Part shown: positions 51,393 through 59,683 of the stretch, in pieces | Layout: each line of letters starts with the position of its first letter | Position numbering within the stretch: the first letter of the stretch is position 1 | Assembly: GCA_030540085.1 (NCBI GenBank) | Contig: JAUNWY010000002.1 | Coordinates: 62,001-126,000 of the forward strand | Direction of reading: 5' to 3' | Length of the DNA stretch: 64,000 bases | Origin: Eggerthella sp. | Lineage (GTDB): Bacteria > Actinomycetota > Coriobacteriia > Coriobacteriales > Eggerthellaceae | The notes under the pieces: model-generated | Database searches by the model: none | Seen by the model: the letters and a program-made list of their open reading frames with translations, nothing else | Told to the model about the DNA's origin: nothing | Position numbers and translations under genes: made by a program

Positions 51393-52540
51393 AGGCAGAA
51401 CTGAGTTAGGTCGGCTTCGCGGAGGAAGGCTCGCTCGGTTTCGCTGCTTTCTTCGGTTTCTAGGAAAATGAAGCCTAGAGCGCCCGTTTCCCGAGGATCG
51501 AAACGGTGGAATGTCTGAAGGCCCCCGAAGCGTGAGAGGAAGCCATCGTAGTCGAAGGCGCACTTCCCTGCCGCCAATTCTTCAGGAGCAGGAAGATAAC
51601 CCATGCAGTACAGCTTGCCTTCCTTGCCTTTCAGCAGTCCGTTCCAATTGGGTTTTATATCACGCAAGAAATAATCGTACGTATGGAAACCATAAGCATG
51701 ATAGGCAACCTCTGTGCCGCAGATGCCCGCAAAACGAAGCGGGTTGAACTCGATAGGCGTAATCACACCGTTGTTCATGCGAGCTTCTACATGAACAGGA
51801 AAGTTCTTAGCGCCAACATACCCGTTCACTTCCGTGAGCCACGAAGCAAAATCCGAAGCATACGCATTGATCACCGAAGCGCCCGTTATGTAACAGCGAT
51901 CGCTCGTGTCGGCGGCATTGGCAAATTCATGACGAAGCACATCGAGCACCACCGCTTCGCCGTTTCCATCGAAGAAGGCATCGATCGCGAATTCGGCACC
52001 CTCCAAATACGACTCGATGAGAAAAGAGCCTTCGCCCAAAGCACTTTCGGCGTACCGAGAACGCCAAACTGCCAAGTTTTCATCGATATCGGCAAGAGCG
52101 GCGTCCCACTGTTGGCGCGATTCGACAACATACACTCCCACACTGCAATAGCCCACGTTGGGCTTCAACACGAAAGGCATGCTCAAGTCTTCAAAGGGTA
52201 TTTCCCTGAGCTGCGTCGTAGGGATTTCCCGATACTCAAGGTTTGGGTACATGGGGGCCAGCAATTTACGCATACGCGCTTTGTCCTTAAATATGGCAAT
52301 GGCACCCGTTACAGTTTTGTCTTCAATGTGCCGAGCAACCCAACCAAAAGCATTTTCCGAGGTGCAAATAAATCGCTCACCTGCATTTACGCGCGCAGCG
52401 AATTCTTCGTCCCCCAGCGTTTCGATGCTATGGCGCTCAAGGATTTTGTCAGCCATGCCGTTCGCCAGTACCGGCTCTCGGCTGCCCTCCAGATATTCGA
52501 TAAGCTCAGGAGCCGCAAACGGCTCATCGATGATCATCAT
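51383..52540 (-). CDS. ATP-grasp domain protein
   Basis: A 385-residue ATP-grasp ligase-type protein of unknown substrate. The ATP-binding domain shows PFVLKPNVGYCSVGVYVV with the conserved Lys, an IESYLEGAEFAIDAFFD block and the metal-binding EARMNNGVITPIEFNP (Glu and Asn). Related proteins join carboxylates to amines. The start ATG has AAAGGA upstream. The final residues LGI and the stop are provided by a REP-like element, so the natural C-terminus may have been trimmed. A TetR gene upstream points the same way but with a 93-nt gap. Confidence 0.83.
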   Translation of the reverse strand: MMIIDEPFAAPELIEYLEGSREPVLANGMADKILERHSIETLGDEEFAARVNAGERFICTSENAFGWVARHIEDKTVTGAIAIFKDKARMRKLLAPMYPNLEYREIPTTQLREIPFEDLSMPFVLKPNVGYCSVGVYVVESRQQWDAALADIDENLAVWRSRYAESALGEGSFLIESYLEGAEFAIDAFFDGNGEAVVLDVLRHEFANAADTSDRCYITGASVINAYASDFASWLTEVNGYVGAKNFPVHVEARMNNGVITPIEFNPLRFAGICGTEVAYHAYGFHTYDYFLRDIKPNWNGLLKGKEGKLYCMGYLPAPEELAAGKCAFDYDGFLSRFGGLQTFHRFDPRETGALGFIFLETEESSETERAFLREADLTQFCLGI

Positions 52541-52633
52541 AAGAAGATCCTTTCATCAAAACCGGTTGAGCGCTGCATGCACCGCACCAACCAACAGCCA
52601 TCTCCTCTACACACCACTAACCCGTCGGGGCAC

Positions 52634-53224
52634 TCATGAGATAATTCGCTGCTCCTTTAGACACAGGCCTCTTATCTGCTGCTCGAAGGCATCGTTCAGG
52701 CGGTCTGCCAACTCGCCGGCAGTTGTCGGCAAAACCTCATTTCCCGTAACCACGTCTAGCATCAAGAATACGCTGGCATACTGGCAGTATTCGAGGGCAA
52801 ATGCCAAATCTTGCTCAGAAACGCTAATGCCCAATTCAGCAACAAGCTCACGGCCGCGTTTCTCGAACATGCCATTCACTTTTCCGTAAAACACCTCACG
52901 CAAAGGAATCCTGCCCATGTGTTCAAGCAACGGCAGAAGGAGATCCTTGCTCTCAACCACAAAATCAACCGCCGCATGGAACATCTGACGGAGTTCGGTG
53001 GGTCCCGATGCTTTTTCCACCAACCGCGAAACCAATCGCTCGCTCACAAAATGCACCAGTTCGTCCATCGTTTCGAAATGATAGTAGAACGTCTGTCGGT
53101 CAACACCCGCGCGTTTAGCCACTGCACCCACCGTAATCTTGCGGATGGGACTCTCCTGCGCCAAAGCCACTAGAGCATCCGCCAAAGCCACTTTCGTGCG
53201 AGCTGATTTACTGCCCTTTCCCAT
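52634..53224 (-). CDS. TetR/AcrR family regulator
   Basis: A 196-residue regulator with the N-terminal helix-turn-helix ITVGAVAKRAGVDRQTFYYH (about 30-49) and an all-helical ligand domain like that of DhaS-type TetR proteins (TetR_C_8-like). It is divergent from the yhgE gene, with a 12-bp palindrome ATACATCTGTAT in the gap, and most likely represses that gene and itself. The inducer is unknown. Confidence 0.9.
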   Translation of the reverse strand: MGKGSKSARTKVALADALVALAQESPIRKITVGAVAKRAGVDRQTFYYHFETMDELVHFVSERLVSRLVEKASGPTELRQMFHAAVDFVVESKDLLLPLLEHMGRIPLREVFYGKVNGMFEKRGRELVAELGISVSEQDLAFALEYCQYASVFLMLDVVTGNEVLPTTAGELADRLNDAFEQQIRGLCLKEQRIIS

Positions 53225-53238
53225 ATGTCTGCCTTTTC

Positions 53239-53250
53239 ATACATCTGTAT
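53239..53250. promoter_or_regulatory. Candidate TetR operator
   Basis: ATACATCTGTAT, an ATACA/TGTAT dyad, 15 nt before the regulator start; a second half-site, ACTGTAT, lies about 40 nt further towards yhgE. Confidence 0.5.
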
Positions 53251-53329
53251 AAAAATTGTCTATATCCCGCATTTTATTACAACTGTATGGTTATAAAGTT
53301 CACAGGAACGCGAATGGACAAGGGGCCCC

Positions 53330-55345
53330 ATGCTCGACATTCTGAAAGACGCCTTCAAGACAGCATTCAACAAACCTTTAACCTATGCGGCGCTTATTGC
53401 CATCCCCCTGATCGTGGCATGCTTTGCTCTGCTGTACTTCGGCACTTTCATGGACCCATACGAGCGCATGAAGGAACTTCCCATTGCCGTCATCAACCAA
53501 GATGCTGGCGCCACGTTGAACGGAGAAGAACGCAACTTAGGCGATGAATTGGTCGAGAACATCACCAACAACGATGATGCAAAATGGACCATCGAGGACG
53601 AAAGCCTACTTGATCAGAGCTTGGAAAACACCGATTACAATCTTGCCGTTGTGATTCCTGAGGATTTCTCGAAGCATGTAGCCGCAGGTGAGATCAAGGA
53701 ACCCGAGCAAGCGAACGTAGTATTTTTCAAAAATGCCCGGAAGAATTACATGCTCACCTCTCTTTCTAGCCGCATCGAAAGCGCGCTGGAAGAAAAGATC
53801 AATCAGAGCATTACCGATCAATACTCGAAAGCCTACCTCGACGGCCTCGTGAACGCCAAGGATGGCCTAGCCGACGCAGCCGACGGATCACAGCAGCTTG
53901 GCAATGGCATCGATTCAGCCGCCGAAGGCAGTAGCGCCATAACCGACAATCTAGAGACTCTGAAAAGCGGGTCCGAGGCACTGGAAGACGGGCTGGGGCA
54001 GCTGAACTCGGGGCTTTCTCAGATGGAAGATTCCGGCGATAAACTGGTTTCTGGATCCGCCTCCATTGCCAGCGGCATCGAGACGTTGGCACAAGGTTCC
54101 AGCGCTTACCGAAGCGGCCTCGAAGACAAAGTCAACAGCATTTCCGCAACATACGGAGGCGATCCAGCCAGTGCAATCCCTCAGCTGAAGCAAAACTACG
54201 CCCTGGCGCTACAGGAATACACCACCCAAGTAATTGCCGCAACCAAACAAGGGCAGGATCCCTCTCAAATTAATGCCGCGCAAGTTTCCGCTGCAGCGGA
54301 AAAACTTGCTGCCGCGAGCTCGCAGGCAGGGGCATATCAGGCACTCACCTCCGCAGTTAGCGGTTATAAGCAAGTCGACAGCGGCATCGATTCGTTGAGC
54401 AGCCAGTACCAAACACTGGATACCGGCATAAACCAATACACTCAAGCAGTAAGCGAGCTTTCCGTCGGCGCCCAGAACGCACAAAACGGCGCCGCGAGCC
54501 TGACCAGCGGCGCTGGCGAACTTCAGAACGGCAGCCAAAAGCTTACCAGCGGGCTGCTGATCGCAAGCGACGGCGCCAGTGAGCTAACCAACAGCCTACG
54601 AGACGGATCGCAGACCATAGGCAACTCCCTCACGGACAGCACGGACAGCCTTGCGAGCTACACTGCTAATCCGGCAATAGTTGAAGATGATGTCTATGGC
54701 AACTTGGATAAATTCGGATACGGCTTCGCACCGCTGTTCCTGGTGATGGGACTTTGGCTCGGCTCGCTTATGATCTTTTTCGTCTTCAGCGCCTTCCCTT
54801 CAAAAAAAGAACTTGCTGAGCGCCGATTTGCTGCCGTCATCGGACGTTGGCCGCTGTACCTGATCCTTTCGGTTTTTGAAGTTGCAGTCGTTTTCTTCGG
54901 TGCGCAGGCATTGGGCCTTCCGACCACCAATATGGGCATGATGGCGCTATCGCTGCTGGTCATCAGCGTGTCATTCATGCTCATCATGCAGTTTTTCAAT
55001 CTGTTCGACATCATCGGAAAAGCATTCTCGATACTGCTGGTTGCCGTGCAACTGGTATTTTGCTCAGGCACAATGCCCGCCCAACTAGGCAGCAACGTGG
55101 CAGTTGCCGCCGGACCGTTCCTGCCGTTCTATTACGCAATCGACGGCCTGCGCGAGGTTATGAGCGGAGGCAATGTTGGCGTACTAATGAGCAACATGGA
55201 CATGTTGCTCCTGTTCGCCACAGGTGCTGTAGCACTGTCCCTACTTCTATGCCCCATTGCATTGAAAATCAAAACGAAAAAAGACAGTGCTGCCCTTTCT
55301 GAATACCTGAAGGAAGAAGCACACGCAGCGAAAGCGATGAGCTGA
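53330..55345 (+). CDS. YhgE/Pip-type ABC-2-like membrane protein
   Basis: A 671-residue protein with one N-terminal helix (about 20-41), a long extracytoplasmic domain and five or six C-terminal helices from about 465. The extracytoplasmic part (about 180-450) has the typical run of GxxxLxxGxxxL coiled-coil repeats (LEDGLGQLNSGLSQMEDSGDK-like). The DUF3533/YhgE family includes the phage infection protein of lactococci and type VII secretion-associated EsaA-like proteins. Direct role unknown. Start: the ATG at 53330, preceded by AAGGGG. A TetR gene is divergent to it. Confidence 0.9.
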   Translation: MLDILKDAFKTAFNKPLTYAALIAIPLIVACFALLYFGTFMDPYERMKELPIAVINQDAGATLNGEERNLGDELVENITNNDDAKWTIEDESLLDQSLENTDYNLAVVIPEDFSKHVAAGEIKEPEQANVVFFKNARKNYMLTSLSSRIESALEEKINQSITDQYSKAYLDGLVNAKDGLADAADGSQQLGNGIDSAAEGSSAITDNLETLKSGSEALEDGLGQLNSGLSQMEDSGDKLVSGSASIASGIETLAQGSSAYRSGLEDKVNSISATYGGDPASAIPQLKQNYALALQEYTTQVIAATKQGQDPSQINAAQVSAAAEKLAAASSQAGAYQALTSAVSGYKQVDSGIDSLSSQYQTLDTGINQYTQAVSELSVGAQNAQNGAASLTSGAGELQNGSQKLTSGLLIASDGASELTNSLRDGSQTIGNSLTDSTDSLASYTANPAIVEDDVYGNLDKFGYGFAPLFLVMGLWLGSLMIFFVFSAFPSKKELAERRFAAVIGRWPLYLILSVFEVAVVFFGAQALGLPTTNMGMMALSLLVISVSFMLIMQFFNLFDIIGKAFSILLVAVQLVFCSGTMPAQLGSNVAVAAGPFLPFYYAIDGLREVMSGGNVGVLMSNMDMLLLFATGAVALSLLLCPIALKIKTKKDSAALSEYLKEEAHAAKAMS

Positions 55346-55419
55346 TCACCGAATAGAGCTAAGCAAACACAAACCCATTGAACACCTCGCAACCACAACC
55401 AGTCCGCTGAAGACGCCCT

Positions 55420-55449
55420 GGGGAAATAGGGATGGGTCCGCTTTTTCCC
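55420..55449. repeat. REP-like element copy (diverged)
   Basis: GGGGAAATAGGGATGGGTCC followed by GCTTTTTCCC. It faces the copy at 55520 in the opposite orientation, forming a second pair like that at 40 kb. Confidence 0.78.
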
Positions 55450-55470
55450 ACTTTTGCGTAGGCGTAAAGA

Positions 55471-55515
55471 AAGGGCACCGCTTGCGAATTCCGTCGCATG
55501 CGATGCCCTTCTTTT
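55471..55515. terminator. Hairpin between convergent yhgE and histidine kinase genes
   Basis: AAGGGCA (55471-55477) pairs with TGCCCTT (55504-55510) and CTTTT follows on the plus strand; the minus side reads TTTCTTTAC. It probably ends transcripts from both sides. Confidence 0.65.
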
Positions 55516-55519
55516 GGGT

Positions 55520-55548
55520 GGGAAAATGAGACCTGTCCCTATTTCCCC
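55520..55548. repeat. REP-like element copy that supplies the stop codon of the histidine kinase gene
   Basis: GGGAAAATGAGACCTGTCCC followed by TATTTCCCC. On the minus strand its first bases read GGG AAA TAG, giving the last two residues and the stop of the kinase. Confidence 0.88.
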
Positions 55549-57041
55549 AAAATCGTAATCGTGAAGAGGATGCGATCTCCTTGTGAGCTGGCTTTGGCGC
55601 TGCCGCCGTGGGCTTCCGCAACGGAACGCACCACCGAAAGCCCCACACCCGAACCGCCAGTCTGCGAACTGCGCGACGAATCGTCGCGGTAGAAGCGCTC
55701 AAACAGGCGATCAAGATCCCCTTCGGGCATGCGGTCAACCTCATTCGAGACCACAAGCTGCGCTTTTCGCCCCCGCTTATGCAAGCTGAGCTCGATCTGC
55801 GATCCTTCCTTCGCATACCGCGTTGCGTTATCAAGCAGCAACTCCACTACTTGAGCAAGCGCCGGGGAGTCGCCCTGCACCCGTACCTCGGGATCGATTT
55901 CGAGCGAAAGCGATTTGCCGCGTTGTTCGGCAACCTGTTTGAAGGGATCGGCAGCCTCGGCAACGACGGAAGAAAAATCTACATCCCCCTTCGAAAAGCC
56001 CGCGGCGCCCTCATCCATGCGCGCAAGCTGCACCAACTGCTCTGTTAAGGCGCTCAGCCTCCTAACCTGCTCGGCAATACTGCGACTCCACTCGGTTTCG
56101 CCCTGCTCCATTTCCTGCACTTCATTTGCTGCCGAGATTACCGCCAAAGGCGTTTTGATCTCATGGCTAGCGTCGGTAATAAACTCCTTCTGCTTTTGGT
56201 AGCTTTCCATCACTGGGCGGATCGCAATGCGCGACAACGCAAACACCAACGCAAAAACCAGCACCAACCCAGCCAGACTGATAACGATGCTCGCCGTTAA
56301 AAACGAAGCAAAGTTACCCAAATCACGCGAGCAATCAAGGAAAATGCACCACACGGTTCCGTCTTCTTGCTGGACCGCCTGGTAACGATAAGCGCCCACA
56401 AAACCCGTGCTGCCAGCCTTCACGCCCTGAGCCATTTGGGCAGCCTCGTCAGTCGATATCGCCGCAACCTTTTCGGTATTCACCGAAGCAACGCTGCCAT
56501 CCGATGCAAGCTGAACCGTAAAGTAGCGGGACTCGAAAGGCACTTCCGCAACGTTGCCTCGAGGGGTTATTGCCGGCTGGCCCACACCGCTTGAACCTGG
56601 CGCGCTTTTTAGATCGGGGTCGTTCGAGCCATCGCCTTCGGGGGAAGAGCCTTGCGACGGGTTGCCTGTGCCGCCCGCACCGACAAAGCCCCCACTCCCG
56701 ACACCTTGCCGATCCGCCCCATCGGAATCAACACCTGCATCGGAAGAATTGCCAACCGGGCTTTGTCCTCCTGCAGTCTCGGCGGAAGAACGATCCGCTT
56801 CCCCATCTGCCTCAGTGCTTTCGCCAGAACCTCCCGAGCCTGCATTGTCCGGATCTTGCTGTTGCTCATTTTCCAAGGCGCCGCTGTCTTGCTGTATGAG
56901 AAGCAACCTGGCATCGGCCTGATTGCATACATCGCAGTAATTCACCACATTGATGGCAGCAATGATGCCCGCAAGCACCACCACCACCGACGCCATAGCG
57001 ACCAGAATGAACTTGCGACGAAGGCGCTTGCTCATATCCAT
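55539..57041 (-). CDS. Sensor histidine kinase
   Basis: A 500-residue membrane sensor kinase: a first helix (about 10-32), an extracytoplasmic domain of about 210 residues, a second helix (about 243-268), HisKA with DASHEIKTPLAVI, and HATPase with LLLDNATRY and GSGVGLSVVRSVAEAHGG. The sensor domain has a low-complexity Gly/Ser/Asp-rich stretch (about 60-160) and two Cys pairs (YCDVC and WCIFLDC). Start: the ATG at 57041, overlapping the regulator stop (TGATG). The last residues and stop lie in a REP-like element. It pairs with the regulator just upstream and faces the glycosyltransferase operon. Confidence 0.92.
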   Translation of the reverse strand: MDMSKRLRRKFILVAMASVVVVLAGIIAAINVVNYCDVCNQADARLLLIQQDSGALENEQQQDPDNAGSGGSGESTEADGEADRSSAETAGGQSPVGNSSDAGVDSDGADRQGVGSGGFVGAGGTGNPSQGSSPEGDGSNDPDLKSAPGSSGVGQPAITPRGNVAEVPFESRYFTVQLASDGSVASVNTEKVAAISTDEAAQMAQGVKAGSTGFVGAYRYQAVQQEDGTVWCIFLDCSRDLGNFASFLTASIVISLAGLVLVFALVFALSRIAIRPVMESYQKQKEFITDASHEIKTPLAVISAANEVQEMEQGETEWSRSIAEQVRRLSALTEQLVQLARMDEGAAGFSKGDVDFSSVVAEAADPFKQVAEQRGKSLSLEIDPEVRVQGDSPALAQVVELLLDNATRYAKEGSQIELSLHKRGRKAQLVVSNEVDRMPEGDLDRLFERFYRDDSSRSSQTGGSGVGLSVVRSVAEAHGGSAKASSQGDRILFTITILGK

Positions 57042-57751
57042 CAGCAAGCCCTACCTTCACCGAGTGTATCGGAAACAGACTCATCGCATACCAGCGAATA
57101 CCCTTGGTTGCGAGACGTTTTGATTCGAACATCAGCACCCACTTGCCCAAGCTTTTTGCGAAGGTACGAAATGTACACCCAGGCAACATTGGCATCTTCG
57201 GGAGCATCGGTGCCCCACACGCAATCGAGCAATCGCCCCATGGAAAGAAGCTCACCAGGATGTTCCATAAACAGCTCCATAAGCTGGTATTCACGGTTGG
57301 GCAAATGTTCTTCGCCCGTAGGGCCTGAAAGCGTACATGTTGAACGATTGAGCATAACGTTGCCCACAGAAAGAGGCGTCGCGTCAAACGCATTTGCGGG
57401 ACGGGTAAGCGCCCGCAAACGTGCCATAAGCTCTTTGGCCGAAAAGGGCTTTACCAAATAATCATTCGCGCCCGCATCGAGCCCTTCAACCCTGTCGTCG
57501 ATCGTTCCTTTGGCAGTAAGCATGATAACTGGCGTACGGACGCCCTGAGCGCGCGCAAATCGCAGCACTTCTAAGCCATTCATATTCGGCATCATTATGT
57601 CCAACACGGCTACATCGTATTCATTTCCCAGCAGGCAATCCAGCGCGGAGGACCCATCGTATACGGCTTCCACCTCATACGAATTGCGTTCAAGAATAGT
57701 AGTGAGCGCATGCGAAAGCGCTCGCTCATCTTCTGCAAACAAAACCCTCAT
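57041..57751 (-). CDS. OmpR/PhoB family response regulator
   Basis: A 236-residue two-domain regulator. The receiver has the acidic pair in VLFAEDERAL, the phospho-acceptor in DVAVLDIMMPNMNG, the conserved Thr/Ser in MLTAKG and the Lys in LVKPFSAKEL. The C-terminal winged helix has the OmpR pattern LPNREYQLMELF and VYISYLRKKLG. Start: ATG 57751 with AAGGGA upstream. The divergent promoter region to the envelope operon contains repeated CTTAACCA and ACCTTA motifs that could be its binding sites. Confidence 0.94.
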   Translation of the reverse strand: MRVLFAEDERALSHALTTILERNSYEVEAVYDGSSALDCLLGNEYDVAVLDIMMPNMNGLEVLRFARAQGVRTPVIMLTAKGTIDDRVEGLDAGANDYLVKPFSAKELMARLRALTRPANAFDATPLSVGNVMLNRSTCTLSGPTGEEHLPNREYQLMELFMEHPGELLSMGRLLDCVWGTDAPEDANVAWVYISYLRKKLGQVGADVRIKTSRNQGYSLVCDESVSDTLGEGRAC

Positions 57752-58152
57752 AGTTCCCTTGCTTTCCTCTGCAAACGACGCTCCGAAAAAGAACGCACGA
57801 ACGGTTTTCTCTGGCCTGAATAATACCGCAGCAGCCTTAACCAAACCTTAAAGGAAACCGGCACTTAACCATAAATCCCCAGGTGAAACCTTAGTCCTTC
57901 TTTAATGTTGCCATTTCAGGACAAGGTAGGCCCGCTCAGGCGGTACAACAAACCCAGAACACACCGCATTTCGCCGAAAGGCAAAGGCTGCCAAAGCTGG
58001 AACTCGGCGGGAAGAGCCGTTCATGCCAGAAGAAGGAAGGTGCGCTGGAAGCAAAACCGCCTCCGCAAACGTCACCCAAGGGCATAACCGCTCAACCCGA
58101 CAGCTAAGCCGCCAACGGTCCTTTTTGCAGAACACACCGAAAGGAGCATCCC
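57752..58152. other. Divergent promoter region between the two-component system and the envelope operon
   Basis: 401 bp without a gene. The part near the regulator carries the direct repeats described separately; the part near 58,100 has the AAAGGAG ribosome site of the next gene. No other structure seen. Confidence 0.6.
57836..57893. promoter_or_regulatory. Direct repeats, candidate response-regulator sites
   Basis: CTTAACCA occurs at 57836-57843 and 57864-57871, and ACCTTA at 57845-57850 and 57888-57893. Such direct repeats are typical of OmpR/PhoB-type binding sites. Assignment is inferred from position only. Confidence 0.4.
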
Positions 58153-58710
58153 ATGGATGAAAGAAACATCACTCAGCAGCGCGACGACAGGCAAACGTAT
58201 ATCGCTGAGCCCCAATCGCAAAGCAACCCCAACGCAAGCAGCGAGGGAGGATGTGGCTACGTCCCGCCCTCACAGGCCGCGCATGCAAACAGCTATGGCA
58301 CGCAACAGCAAGGGGCACCCAACAGCAATGGTTCGTTTTCCTCAAAGACGAAAAAGCAACTTGTTGGCCTAACCTGCGCCCTTTCCCTTGTCTGCGGGAT
58401 ATTGGGCGGCGTAATAGGAGGCGGCCTATCCACTGCGCTCAACGGATCTTCGCAAACGGGAGGAATGCAGCAAAACAGCATGCAGCAACCTGGCGGGCAA
58501 GATGGCGGCGGATCCAACCAAAACGTCCCAGGAGCTTCAGGCAATGGCGGAGCGGCGGATTCCTCTGGGGGAGCTGTCCCCAGCGCGCCCAACAGCACTA
58601 CCGAGCCCGATGGCACCGGCAGCCAAAGCGACAGCAGCTCATCAAATACCAGCTCCACCAACAGTTCCGCAACCGCAGCTGGAAGCAATGCTGCTTCTTT
58701 AAGCATTTAG
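58153..58710 (+). CDS. Membrane-anchored low-complexity protein of unknown function
   Basis: A 185-residue protein with a hydrophilic N-terminal 70 residues rich in Gln, Ser and Asn, one transmembrane helix (about 75-98, LTCALSLVCGILGGVIGGGL), and an outside tail made almost wholly of Gly, Ser, Asn, Gln and Thr. I recognise no domain; the first half recalls the leader of trypsin-like HtrA proteins of actinobacteria without the protease. ATG follows AAAGGAGCATCCC. It opens the operon with two glycosyltransferases, so its Ser/Thr-rich tail is a candidate acceptor for glycosylation. Confidence 0.72.
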   Translation: MDERNITQQRDDRQTYIAEPQSQSNPNASSEGGCGYVPPSQAAHANSYGTQQQGAPNSNGSFSSKTKKQLVGLTCALSLVCGILGGVIGGGLSTALNGSSQTGGMQQNSMQQPGGQDGGGSNQNVPGASGNGGAADSSGGAVPSAPNSTTEPDGTGSQSDSSSSNTSSTNSSATAAGSNAASLSI

Positions 58711-58753
58711 AGGCAAACGTCCGACGGCTATCTTCCTCGCGAAAGGATCCCCA

Positions 58754-59683
58754 ATGAACGTCCCCGAATACCCCACCGTGCATCATATTCCCCTCCAAGA
58801 GAACGCCGCTCCTACCCAAGTGCTATTTGCTGGCGATCCGCAAGAGCTCGACGCCGACATAGTTGTTCCCGTTTACAACGAGGAAGTTGAGTTGGGTTCT
58901 TCCATCATGATTCTGGTAGAGCAACTCAAAGTGCTGGAAAACCTGCCCGAGCCCATATCGGCTCAGGTGGTTATCGCCGACAACGCCAGCAGCGACCGAA
59001 CCTGGTCTTTGGCCTGCAGCCTAACCGAAACATTCCCTGGCTACGTACGCGCCGTCCGCATCCCCGAGAAGGGCCGCGGACGTGCACTGAAAGTTGCTTG
59101 GCTCAGCTCGCAGGCGCACGCACTTGCCTACACTGACGTGGATTTATCTACCGACATCATGCAGATCCCCGACCTGATACGTCCCATCCTGAACGGCACA
59201 GCTGATATCTCGTTTGGGTCGCGCCTGATGCCGCAGTCAAACGTACGGCGTTGCCCCAAACGAGAATTCATTTCCCGCACCTACAATCGCATGCTCCAAA
59301 CCTACCTTGGCGTCAGTTTCCACGATGCCCAGTGCGGGTTCAAGGCGATCAGCAACGAAGCCGCTCGAGCCCTGTTGCCCTTGGTGAAAGACAATGAGTG
59401 GTTTTTCGACACCGAGCTTTTAGTGCTAGGCGAACGCATGAATATTGCCATGAATGAATTTCCTGTGCGCTGGGAAGAAGACCCCAATTCCACTGTGAAT
59501 ATCGCCGACACGGTGCGCAAAGATCTAGCGGGCATGCGCCGCTTGAGGGAAGCAGTCACCGCAGCCCCTTACGTTGGAAGCACATCGCGCGTTCCCCTTT
59601 CCGAAGACGATAACGCTACCGCCCCGGAAGGCTCACCCCACAACCCGCACTCAAGGCATCAGCAGAAGGCGGTCGAGGGCTGA
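58754..59683 (+). CDS. Family 2 glycosyltransferase (polyprenyl-phosphate sugar synthase type)
   Basis: A 309-residue GT2 enzyme of the dolichol-phosphate-mannose-synthase / YkcC group. It carries the nucleotide-sugar motif VVPVYNEEVELGSSI, the DNASSDRTW block, the DxD-type metal site in AYTDVDLSTD and the acceptor-site QCGFKAIS segment. No membrane helices, so it acts on the inner membrane face, making a polyprenyl-phosphate sugar for the next gene product. The last base of its stop codon overlaps the next start (TGATG), so the two enzymes are coupled. Confidence 0.9.
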   Translation: MNVPEYPTVHHIPLQENAAPTQVLFAGDPQELDADIVVPVYNEEVELGSSIMILVEQLKVLENLPEPISAQVVIADNASSDRTWSLACSLTETFPGYVRAVRIPEKGRGRALKVAWLSSQAHALAYTDVDLSTDIMQIPDLIRPILNGTADISFGSRLMPQSNVRRCPKREFISRTYNRMLQTYLGVSFHDAQCGFKAISNEAARALLPLVKDNEWFFDTELLVLGERMNIAMNEFPVRWEEDPNSTVNIADTVRKDLAGMRRLREAVTAAPYVGSTSRVPLSEDDNATAPEGSPHNPHSRHQQKAVEG

